Positions 47,660-55,208 of a DNA stretch of 64,000 bases are shown here, one piece after another. A model generated the notes under the pieces. It made no database searches. It was not told the origin of the DNA and saw only the letters and a list, made by a program, of their open reading frames with translations. The translations under genes were made by a program, and so were the position numbers. Position 1 is the stretch's first letter; every line of letters begins with the position of its first letter. The DNA comes from Pseudoalteromonas xiamenensis (GTDB lineage: Bacteria > Pseudomonadota > Gammaproteobacteria > Enterobacterales > Alteromonadaceae): the NCBI RefSeq assembly GCF_030994125.1, contig NZ_CP099917.1, positions 1,364,001-1,428,000 on the forward strand. The letters are read 5' to 3'.

Positions 47660-49552
47660 TTACTCCGTTACCGCACGATCACCATGCTCTTCTAGCCATT
47701 GTTTGCGGTCGCCCGAACGTTTTTTGGCCAGTAACATGTCCATCACTTCAAGTGTTTGTTCTTCTTCGTCCAATGTTAGCTGCACAAGTCGACGCGTATT
47801 AGGGTCCATTGTCGTTTCACGCAGTTGCAGCGGGTTCATCTCACCCAAACCTTTAAAGCGTTGAACGTTGACTTTGCCCCGCTTTTTCTCTGCTTCAATT
47901 CTATCAAGGATGCCTTTCTTCTCATCCTCATCGAGCGCGTAGTAAACTTCTTTACCCACGTCAATTCGATACAGAGGAGGCATCGCAACAAAAACATGGC
48001 CTTGTTTTACGAGTACAGGGAAATGCTTAACGAACAATGCGCACAATAGCGTAGCAATATGCAGACCATCCGAGTCCGCATCCGCGAGGATACACACTTT
48101 TCCGTAGCGAAGGCCGCTTAAGTCTTCAGAATCGGGATCAATTCCTAAAGCAACAGAGATATCATGCACTTCTTGAGACGCTAATATTTGGCCTGACTCT
48201 ACTTCCCAGGTATTTAGAATTTTACCTCTAAGCGGCATAATTGCTTGAAACTCACGGTCTCTTGCTTGCTTTGCCGAGCCACCTGCAGAGTCCCCTTCCA
48301 CAAGGAAAATTTCCGCACGCTCCGTTTCGCTACCCGAACAATCCGTCAGTTTACCCGGCAATGCTGGGCCAGAAGTGACTTTTTTACGCACCACCTTTTT
48401 GGCTGCACGTAACCGTTTTTGCGCATTGTTGATACACAGTTCAGCAATTAATTCCGCAGTATCTGTGTGTTCGTTAAGCCAAAGACTAAACGCGTCTTTT
48501 ACGATGCCAGAAACAAACGCTGCGCACGAACGTGAACTGAGCTTTTCTTTCGTTTGACCCGCAAATTGAGGGTCTTGCATCTTCACCGACAATACATAGC
48601 TGCATTTATCCCAAATGTCCTCTGGGGTGAGCTTTACGCCCCTTGGCAACAAATTTCGGAACTCACAGAATTCACGCATAGCCTCAAGCAAACCTTGACG
48701 CAATCCATTGACGTGCGTACCGCCTTGCGCGGTTGGGATTAAGTTTACGTAGCTCTCTTGCAGTGACTCGCCGCCTTCAGGCAACCAAAGTAACGCCCAA
48801 TCAACGCCTTCCGTTGAACCGGAGAAACTTCCTGTAAATGGATTATCTGGCAACGTTTCAAAGCCTGAAACACTGTCTTTTAAGTAATCTTGCAGTCCGG
48901 CTTCGTAGAACCATTCTTGCGTTTCTTTCGTCTGTTTGTTCACGAAACGTATGCGCAGGCCCGGACATAAAACGGCTTTCGCTTTTAACAGGTGATTTAG
49001 CTTAGAAAGCGAGAAGTTAGCGGAATCAAAATAGCTGGCGTCCGGCCAAAAGTGTACACTTGTACCCGTATTGCGCTTTCCAACGGTGCCTGTGACTTCC
49101 AAGTCTTGAACTTTGTCGCCATGTTCAAACGCCATTTCGTACACTTGTCCATCGCGACGCACACTAATTTCAACACGAGTTGAAAGCGCGTTCACCACAG
49201 AGATCCCTACCCCGTGTAGACCGCCTGAGAACTGATAATTTTTGTTGGAAAATTTACCGCCCGCATGCAGTTTTGTCAGGATAAGTTCAACACCTGGGAT
49301 CCCTTCTTCTGGATGAATGTCCACCGGCATCCCACGACCATCATCAATCACTTCAAGTGAGTTATCTTCGTGAAGAATCACGTCAATTTTCGTTGCGTGT
49401 CCTGCAAGCGCCTCATCGACACTGTTATCGATAACTTCTTGGCCTAGATGGTTTGGTCTTGTCGTGTCCGTGTACATACCCGGGCGACGTTTGACGGGTT
49501 CTAGTCCGTTTAATACTTCTATCGCTTCCGCGTTGTAATTTTGCTGACTCAT
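47660..49552 (-). CDS. parE: DNA topoisomerase IV subunit B
   Basis: The ATPase subunit of topoisomerase IV. The 630 residues match E. coli ParE. The GHKL ATP-binding motifs are present (EVIDNSVDEALAGHA, DDGRGMPVD, GGLHGVGISVVNALS), as are the TOPRIM motif EGDSAGGSAKQARDR and the C-terminal PLRETTMDPNTRRL. It follows yqiA by 32 bases, as in E. coli. Confidence 0.97.
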   Translation of the reverse strand: MSQQNYNAEAIEVLNGLEPVKRRPGMYTDTTRPNHLGQEVIDNSVDEALAGHATKIDVILHEDNSLEVIDDGRGMPVDIHPEEGIPGVELILTKLHAGGKFSNKNYQFSGGLHGVGISVVNALSTRVEISVRRDGQVYEMAFEHGDKVQDLEVTGTVGKRNTGTSVHFWPDASYFDSANFSLSKLNHLLKAKAVLCPGLRIRFVNKQTKETQEWFYEAGLQDYLKDSVSGFETLPDNPFTGSFSGSTEGVDWALLWLPEGGESLQESYVNLIPTAQGGTHVNGLRQGLLEAMREFCEFRNLLPRGVKLTPEDIWDKCSYVLSVKMQDPQFAGQTKEKLSSRSCAAFVSGIVKDAFSLWLNEHTDTAELIAELCINNAQKRLRAAKKVVRKKVTSGPALPGKLTDCSGSETERAEIFLVEGDSAGGSAKQARDREFQAIMPLRGKILNTWEVESGQILASQEVHDISVALGIDPDSEDLSGLRYGKVCILADADSDGLHIATLLCALFVKHFPVLVKQGHVFVAMPPLYRIDVGKEVYYALDEDEKKGILDRIEAEKKRGKVNVQRFKGLGEMNPLQLRETTMDPNTRRLVQLTLDEEEQTLEVMDMLLAKKRSGDRKQWLEEHGDRAVTE

Positions 49553-49584
49553 AAGCGCTTTCTTGTTGTTTAAGTCGATTTGTT

Positions 49585-50145
49585 TTACGTGATTTTTAAA
49601 AAATTAACAATAGCGGGCAAATACCGCGCTAAGCCTTGAAAACTATGATCACCTTCGAAATCAACGTACTGCTTCGTACTTTGATAATAACGGACTGCAT
49701 CCATATAGGGCAAAACTTCATCGCCCATTTGTTGCAGTAACAGCAATCTTTCAGGGTAAGGCAATTGCGGCAAGTATAACGTATCAAGTGCCGCAACATG
49801 TGATTCATCTAACTGATAATGACAGTCCTGATAAGGATTGTATTGAGGCCCAAGAAACTCTGCAAGTAATCTTGCGGGTCTCACTGCAGGATTGATTACC
49901 ACAGCATCAATTTGGTGTGTTTGCGATAAATAGGTCGCATAAAAGCCTCCAAGTGAACTTCCAATGAGCTTCGTCTCACTTGTCAGCATGGCTTCAAGTT
50001 GTGCAATCGCAACCCTCGGGTCGTAGTGCAACCTTGGGATAGCATATTCTACATCAAAGTCGCGAAGCCACTCACGCAAAGCCACCGCCTTTGCAGAGTG
50101 TTCTGAACTATTAAAACCGTGTACATAGAGTATTTTCAAACCCAT
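49585..50145 (-). CDS. yqiA: YqiA-type esterase
   Basis: A 186-residue alpha/beta hydrolase of the YqiA family with the nucleophile elbow GSSLGGF, the opening LKILYVHGFNSS and a closing FEGDHSF histidine region. In E. coli it is an esterase that prefers short acyl chains. It lies in the conserved nudF-DUF1249-cpdA-yqiA-parE run. The ATG at 50145 overlaps the end of cpdA by 10 bases; a GTG three codons earlier is also in frame. Confidence 0.9.
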   Translation of the reverse strand: MGLKILYVHGFNSSEHSAKAVALREWLRDFDVEYAIPRLHYDPRVAIAQLEAMLTSETKLIGSSLGGFYATYLSQTHQIDAVVINPAVRPARLLAEFLGPQYNPYQDCHYQLDESHVAALDTLYLPQLPYPERLLLLQQMGDEVLPYMDAVRYYQSTKQYVDFEGDHSFQGLARYLPAIVNFLKIT

Positions 50146-50903
50146 TTGACCCACGTGGCAAACTTGTCATCTGTTAACGCCAACAATCGATATGCTGGAC
50201 CAAGGTTTTGCTGTTGCCATGTAGAGCTGTGACGACTGAACTGAATAGAGGTTGCTGGTGTGGCATAAACAGGCAGAGCTCGATACGAGAGAAAGTAATC
50301 ATTGTGGACATGCCCATGCACTACAGCATTGACTCGATTGCTTTCGGCGCAAAGGTTTAAAAGTGCCGGCCCATTTTCCAAAATGTGTTTGTCTAAATAC
50401 CCCTGAATAGGCATTGGGTGATGATGACAAATTACGGTCGATGTGCCGTCAAAGGCCTCTATCATGGTTTTAAGTTCTAGCAAATGAGTTTGCTTACACC
50501 AACCTGCAGGTGTTGAACCTTTGCTGTTCGCCAGCAGAACTTGTTGCGTTTGTGTTTGAATCACCTTGGCCGCATGAATTTGACCCACACTAATTTCCTG
50601 CAGGTATTCAATGTCATCGTGATTGCCAGGTACCCACAGCACCGGACAGGTCAAATTTGATTGGTGGATCAGTTCAGCGAACAGACGGTAGGATTCAAAC
50701 GTGTGATCTTGCGTTAAATCGCCACCGAACACAACAGCATCGATGTCTTCAAGACTCAAGCGCGCTAAGACCTGCGAAAAATGATGTGCCGTATCAACTT
50801 CAAAATAACGGCCCTTGGTTGTCGCAAAGAGATGTGCGTCCGTTATGTGCGCAATAGCAACATGTGGTTTATCTATGCGCAGAACCTCGTTAAACCAAGT
50901 CAT
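50136..50903 (-). CDS. cpdA: 3',5'-cyclic AMP phosphodiesterase CpdA
   Basis: A 255-residue calcineurin-like phosphoesterase. All five metal motifs are present: ITDAHLF, GGDLTQD, GNHDD, CHHHP and GHVHND. By position and length it is the CpdA (Icc) enzyme that degrades cyclic AMP. It overlaps the DUF1249 gene upstream by 14 bases and yqiA downstream by 10, indicating tight coupling. Confidence 0.92.
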   Translation of the reverse strand: MTWFNEVLRIDKPHVAIAHITDAHLFATTKGRYFEVDTAHHFSQVLARLSLEDIDAVVFGGDLTQDHTFESYRLFAELIHQSNLTCPVLWVPGNHDDIEYLQEISVGQIHAAKVIQTQTQQVLLANSKGSTPAGWCKQTHLLELKTMIEAFDGTSTVICHHHPMPIQGYLDKHILENGPALLNLCAESNRVNAVVHGHVHNDYFLSYRALPVYATPATSIQFSRHSSTWQQQNLGPAYRLLALTDDKFATWVKWV

Positions 50904-51342
50904 TGTTCACTTCCCAGTGAAAATTACTGCGTCCGTTTTCAACACACGCTGTGAGCCAATCACCTAGAAATGCATTGACTTGGTATTTCTCATCTTTTTG
51001 GTGCATATCCGGATTCGGATAACCATATGACGGTTTCACTCTTTGATGATAGTTGGGGTACACAACTTCCGCGACGCGTGCGTCATGATAAAGTCGTACA
51101 TGCATCCCCCACAGAGGAAGGTCTTTAATCAGCGAATGGCTTTGAGCGATTTCGACATCTGTGGTGTATTTCGCACAGTGCGTGATTTCAAGGCGGTATT
51201 CGTTCCCAGCGATTCGAATGGTTTTTTGCTCACCTTTTACCTCTTCAGGTAACAGTCGCAATAAACGCAGGTAATTACGTTCACACAAAGTAATGTACTT
51301 CGGTAAAGACTGAACATAATCACGCGCCGAAACGATACTCAC
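50890..51342 (-). CDS. DUF1249-family protein (YqiB-like)
   Basis: A 150-residue cytoplasmic protein of the DUF1249 family, always found in the nudF-cpdA-parE neighbourhood. Conserved wording includes YITLCERNYLRLLRLLP and the C-terminal KDEKYQVNAFLGDWL. Function is unknown. The start is GTG with AGGAG 7 bases upstream, ten bases after nudF. Confidence 0.88.
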   Translation of the reverse strand: MSIVSARDYVQSLPKYITLCERNYLRLLRLLPEEVKGEQKTIRIAGNEYRLEITHCAKYTTDVEIAQSHSLIKDLPLWGMHVRLYHDARVAEVVYPNYHQRVKPSYGYPNPDMHQKDEKYQVNAFLGDWLTACVENGRSNFHWEVNNDLV

Positions 51343-51352
51343 TTCTTCACTC

Positions 51353-51976
51353 CTATTGCCATTTGTCGAGCAGTTCTTTTTTATGCAAGGCTAACCATTG
51401 TAGACTAATCACCGTCGCAGCGTTATCTATTTCCTCACTATTCAATCGCGCCATTGCTTCATCAAATGAGATCACATGCGTTTTAATATCCTCTCCTTCG
51501 CTTGGCAATCCGTACACTCCACCGGCATGTGTCAAATCAGCTTTAGCAACATACAAATACAAACGTTCCGTTGTACCACCAGGGCTTGATAAGTACGACG
51601 TCATGTAATGCAACTCATCAAGCTCTAGGCCTGCTTCTTCCTTGGCTTCTTTACGCGCAACCCCTTCGTAGTCATCGCTTCCCTCGGCCATACCAGCTAT
51701 ACATTCGAGCAACCAAGGTGAGTCCTTTGAGACCATTGCGCCAATCCGAATTTGCTCAATCAACAACACCGAATCGGTTTGCGGATCGTAAGGCAATACC
51801 GCAACAGCGTGCCCTCTTTCTAAAATCTCACGGCGGATAGTCTCTGACATGCCTCCGTCGAACAAAGCATGTTTAAAATAATACGCATCGATTTTAAAAA
51901 AGCCGTTAAAAACCCGCTCTGTTTCTAATATTTGTACATGCTCATTGGCAAATTCATTAATTGTCGATTTAGTCAT
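51353..51976 (-). CDS. nudF: ADP-ribose pyrophosphatase
   Basis: A 207-residue Nudix hydrolase that cuts ADP-ribose to AMP and ribose phosphate. The Nudix box is in EGVARKEAKEEAGLEL, preceded by LLECIAGMAEGSD. Length and context (divergent from tolC) match E. coli NudF. The ATG at 51976 was preferred to a TTG at 52009. Confidence 0.94.
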   Translation of the reverse strand: MTKSTINEFANEHVQILETERVFNGFFKIDAYYFKHALFDGGMSETIRREILERGHAVAVLPYDPQTDSVLLIEQIRIGAMVSKDSPWLLECIAGMAEGSDDYEGVARKEAKEEAGLELDELHYMTSYLSSPGGTTERLYLYVAKADLTHAGGVYGLPSEGEDIKTHVISFDEAMARLNSEEIDNAATVISLQWLALHKKELLDKWQ

Positions 51977-52151
51977 TTTTTGCTCTTTGAATAACGAAAT
52001 TCGCCCCAATATTGGTTATTTGTCGTTTATTTCGTGCTAATTATATTCTGTTACACTTGTTCGAAATGATTTACGTTATTTTTTTTCGTTATCTTAAAAA
52101 AACAGGTTAACATGGCTTTAGCTCAAAATTTGTCTAAGGACTGCATTCATA

Positions 52152-53492
52152 ATGAAAAAAACCATCTTATCTCTATTGGTAGGTCTTGGCTGCGCACTTA
52201 GCGCGAACGTAGCATACGCAGAAGACTTACTACAAGTATACGATATCGCAACGCAAAATGATCCTGCGGTGAATCGTGCAAAAGCACAAGCAGATGCTCA
52301 AGCATCAGCTAAAGATATTGCATTCGGTGCTCTACTACCGCAAGTGGCGGCAAGTATCGGCTATAAACAATCTGATTTTACTGGCGCTCCTAACTCCCAA
52401 AATGACCAGACTGGTTACATTAAGGGTGATGGTTTTGAAGATACCTTTTCGCGCGGTATCGTGCTGACACAATCAATTTTTAATCTTGCAACTTGGGACC
52501 AACTTGGTATTGCAGAGAAACAAGCAATGCAAGCGGTCACGTCTTATGAGCAAGCAAAACAAGATCTAATCGTTCGTATTGCTGACGGCTACTTTGCGGT
52601 ATTACGCTCGTTAGACAATCTTGAGTTCGTAAAAGCTGAAAAGCGTGCAATTGAACGTCAACTTGAGCAAACAAAACAACGCTACAAAGTTGGTTTAACT
52701 GCTATTACTGACGTTCATGAAGCTCAAGCTCAATTTGACCGAGCTGTGGCAAATGAAATTGTTGCAGAGAATAACGTTGAAACAGCACGTGAAACTCTAC
52801 GCACAATTACTGGCAAGTACCATGCGCAACTTGATGCGTTGAATACTGAAAAGTTCTCAACGGTAAAACCAGCAAAGAAAGTAGACGCGTTTATCGAAAC
52901 AGCAAAAGCACAAAACTTGTCACTACAAGTAGCGAAAGCCAATGTTGAAATCGCTAAAGACCGTATCGACAACGCACAGGCTGGACACTACCCAACACTA
53001 GATTTAGAAGCGCGTTACGGTGATTCACTTGCTGATTCGGATGGTCGTGTAAATGCTCCTCGCGGTGACCAAACCTCTATTGGTTTGTCACTAAATGTGC
53101 CTATTTACTCGGGTGGTCGTGTTGAATCATCCACTGATCAAGCTCGTGCTCTCTTTGTTGCTGCAAGCCAAGATTTAGAGTCGAGCCTACGCAATGTAAC
53201 TCGCTCAGTGATTACGTCTTACAACCAAGTGAATGCAAACGTTGCGACGTATCGCGCACTTGAGCAAGCCGTTATTTCCGCAGAAAGCGCATTGAAAGCA
53301 ACGGAAACCGGCTTTGAAGTAGGTACTCGTACTATTGTTGACGTATTAATCAGTACGCAGAATTTATATAACGCTAAACGTAACTTGGCTGACATCCGTT
53401 ACCAATACGTCATGTCATCGCTACAACTAAAACAAGCTGAAGGCACATTGTCTCGCGCGGATCTAGAAGCGATAAACCAAGGCCTTAAATAA
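52152..53492 (+). CDS. tolC: Outer-membrane efflux channel TolC
   Basis: A 446-residue outer-membrane channel used by multidrug efflux pumps and type I secretion. The signal peptide is MKKTILSLLVGLGCALSANVAYA. Two repeated halves hold the family pattern: ENNVETARETLRTITG-type helices, YSVGTRTIVDVL-like wording (FEVGTRTIVDVLISTQNLYNA), and LSLNVPIYSGG. It is shorter than the 493 residues of E. coli because the C-terminal tail is reduced. It is divergent from nudF, as in E. coli. Confidence 0.95.
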   Translation: MKKTILSLLVGLGCALSANVAYAEDLLQVYDIATQNDPAVNRAKAQADAQASAKDIAFGALLPQVAASIGYKQSDFTGAPNSQNDQTGYIKGDGFEDTFSRGIVLTQSIFNLATWDQLGIAEKQAMQAVTSYEQAKQDLIVRIADGYFAVLRSLDNLEFVKAEKRAIERQLEQTKQRYKVGLTAITDVHEAQAQFDRAVANEIVAENNVETARETLRTITGKYHAQLDALNTEKFSTVKPAKKVDAFIETAKAQNLSLQVAKANVEIAKDRIDNAQAGHYPTLDLEARYGDSLADSDGRVNAPRGDQTSIGLSLNVPIYSGGRVESSTDQARALFVAASQDLESSLRNVTRSVITSYNQVNANVATYRALEQAVISAESALKATETGFEVGTRTIVDVLISTQNLYNAKRNLADIRYQYVMSSLQLKQAEGTLSRADLEAINQGLK

Positions 53493-53512
53493 ACATCTCT
53501 TAAGGTAAGCGT

Positions 53513-53544
53513 AAAAGCCAAGTAGCGAGAGTTGCTTGGCTTTT
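53513..53544 (+). terminator. Terminator of tolC
   Basis: AAAAGCCAAG/CTTGGCTTTT, a 10-bp stem with a 12-base loop, followed by GTTTTTTTT. Confidence 0.88.
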
Positions 53545-53602
53545 GTTTTTTTTGCTCTAAATCGTTAAACTAGCGCGGATGTTTTCATAATGAGAAGCGG
53601 TA

Positions 53603-54526
53603 GTGGTCACTAAACCCCCTTTTAAATTGTCCTATCTTGCCCCCAAATATTGGTTAACTTGGGTCGGTGTATTCATGCTATACACTTTGTCTTGGCTACC
53701 ACAACGTGTGCAATTTTTTCTCGGCAAGTTACTTGGCAAACTCGTCTACCGTTTAATGAAAAAGCGTCGTCATATCGCTGAAGTAAATGTAAAACTCTGT
53801 TTTCCTGAGTTAAATGCGGAACAACAGACCATCATGGTCAAAAAGAACTTAGAGCACACCGGTATCGCCACCTTCGAAACAGGTATGGCTTGGTGGTGGC
53901 CAACTTGGCGCATTAAGAGAACGCTTGGGTCGATTACGGGACTTGAACACCTTGAAAACGCAGCTCGCAAAGGAAAAGGTGTATTGTTACTTGTCCCGCA
54001 TATGTTACATTTAGAAATGACGGGAAGAGTGCTTGGGCTCGAAAAGCAAGGTATTGGTTTTTACCGCCCTCACAATAATCCGTTAATGGAGTTTTTCATG
54101 ACGCGTGGGCGTCTACGTTCCAATGAGTTTTTGATTGGTAAGCGTGATGTAAAAGGACTCTTAAAAGCGTTAAAAGATGGAAAGCTATGCTATTACCTGC
54201 CCGATCAAGACTATGGACGAAACCGTAGTGAATTCGTTCCTTTCTTTGCAGTAAAAGAAACTGCAACGACCACAGGAACGTTACTTTTTGCCAGCAGCAA
54301 CAACTGCGAAACGTTAAGTTTGACCAGCTACCGCGATGCACAAGGCAAATATCACTTGAACGTACTACCTGCCCTTGAGGACTTTCCGAGCGAATCGCCA
54401 AAAGACGATGTGACGAGAGTAAATGAGCGCATGGAACAAGCCATTATCTTGGCGCCAGAGCAATACATGTGGGTACATCGTCGTTTTAAAACGAGACCCA
54501 ATGAAACCGATCCGTCGTATTACTAA
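53603..54526 (+). CDS. LpxL/LpxM-family lipid A acyltransferase
   Basis: A 307-residue inner-membrane acyltransferase that adds a secondary acyl chain to Kdo2-lipid IVA or a relative. The catalytic H-x4-E is His133 and Glu138 in VPHMLHLEM. An N-terminal membrane anchor (YWLTWVGVFMLYTLSWLP) and the later YYLPDQDYGRNRSEFVPFF region are typical. Which of LpxL, LpxM or LpxP it replaces cannot be said. The start is GTG with a weak GAGAAGCGG site. Confidence 0.9.
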   Translation: MVTKPPFKLSYLAPKYWLTWVGVFMLYTLSWLPQRVQFFLGKLLGKLVYRLMKKRRHIAEVNVKLCFPELNAEQQTIMVKKNLEHTGIATFETGMAWWWPTWRIKRTLGSITGLEHLENAARKGKGVLLLVPHMLHLEMTGRVLGLEKQGIGFYRPHNNPLMEFFMTRGRLRSNEFLIGKRDVKGLLKALKDGKLCYYLPDQDYGRNRSEFVPFFAVKETATTTGTLLFASSNNCETLSLTSYRDAQGKYHLNVLPALEDFPSESPKDDVTRVNERMEQAIILAPEQYMWVHRRFKTRPNETDPSYY

Positions 54527-54554
54527 TAGCGGATCAGAATGAAGTATAAAGACA

Positions 54555-55163
54555 ATGACAAATAAAACTAAAAAACGATTATCTAATGCTTGGTTTTGGA
54601 TTAAACACTTATCACTTGCTGGCATTTTGATATGGGCTGCCTATTACTTTTTATATGGTGCAATGCCGTCGTTCGATATGCGAGAAACGAAAAACGCGGC
54701 TGCACAAGGTTTATCTCAGTTTTACGAAAGCTTTCGTAATCGAGTTAACGATAAAGATTTAGACCGAGATAAATACGTTATCAATTTAGGCAAACAAACG
54801 TTTCCTCTCGAAGACGCCTTACAACAGCGAGGTTTAGTTGTAAAACCGTCCCCTGTAAATTGGAAAGGCCAAGTACAACCGCGCCGTTTTGACAGTGGTG
54901 ATACGCTCAAAGGGGTGCTCACTCGCTACGCGCACGATGAAGACATTGAGCTCTTTTGGTACTTAGAAAAAGACTACGTTGTAAAACTGAATTTCCGTGT
55001 TGATACCAACTTTGTCTCAACGCTTTATCAAGTTAGCCGTGCGATAAACGATGATTTCGAATTTGAAGTGTATGCGTTCTACTGCCATCGTCAACGCGCT
55101 GCGGTCATAACTGAGAATCCTTCCGAATTTGTGCGTACAAGCTGCCGAAAACTCGAAAGCTAA
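54555..55163 (+). CDS. Membrane-anchored protein with TcpQ-like C-terminal domain
   Basis: A 202-residue protein with one N-terminal membrane helix (LAGILIWAAYYFLYGAM). Its C-terminal part (about 80-195) has the layout of the TcpQ domain seen in pilus assembly proteins: a tryptophan followed by SGDTLKGVLTRYAHDEDIELFW and a YVVKLNFRVDTNF strand, then a closing YCHRQRAAVI. The domain usually contacts a secretin or peptidoglycan. It follows the acyltransferase by 28 bases and ends convergent to glnE. The match is by pattern only. Confidence 0.6.
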   Translation: MTNKTKKRLSNAWFWIKHLSLAGILIWAAYYFLYGAMPSFDMRETKNAAAQGLSQFYESFRNRVNDKDLDRDKYVINLGKQTFPLEDALQQRGLVVKPSPVNWKGQVQPRRFDSGDTLKGVLTRYAHDEDIELFWYLEKDYVVKLNFRVDTNFVSTLYQVSRAINDDFEFEVYAFYCHRQRAAVITENPSEFVRTSCRKLES

Positions 55164-55175
55164 TGACGAAAACAA

Positions 55176-55208
55176 TTGGCAATGGGTTATGCAAACACCC
55201 ATTGCCAA
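55176..55208 (-). terminator. Terminator of glnE, stem inside the coding end
   Basis: A perfect 12-bp inverted repeat TTGGCAATGGGT/ACCCATTGCCAA with a nine-base loop. On the minus strand it is followed by TTGTTTTCG. The upstream arm lies within the last codons of glnE. Confidence 0.65.
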
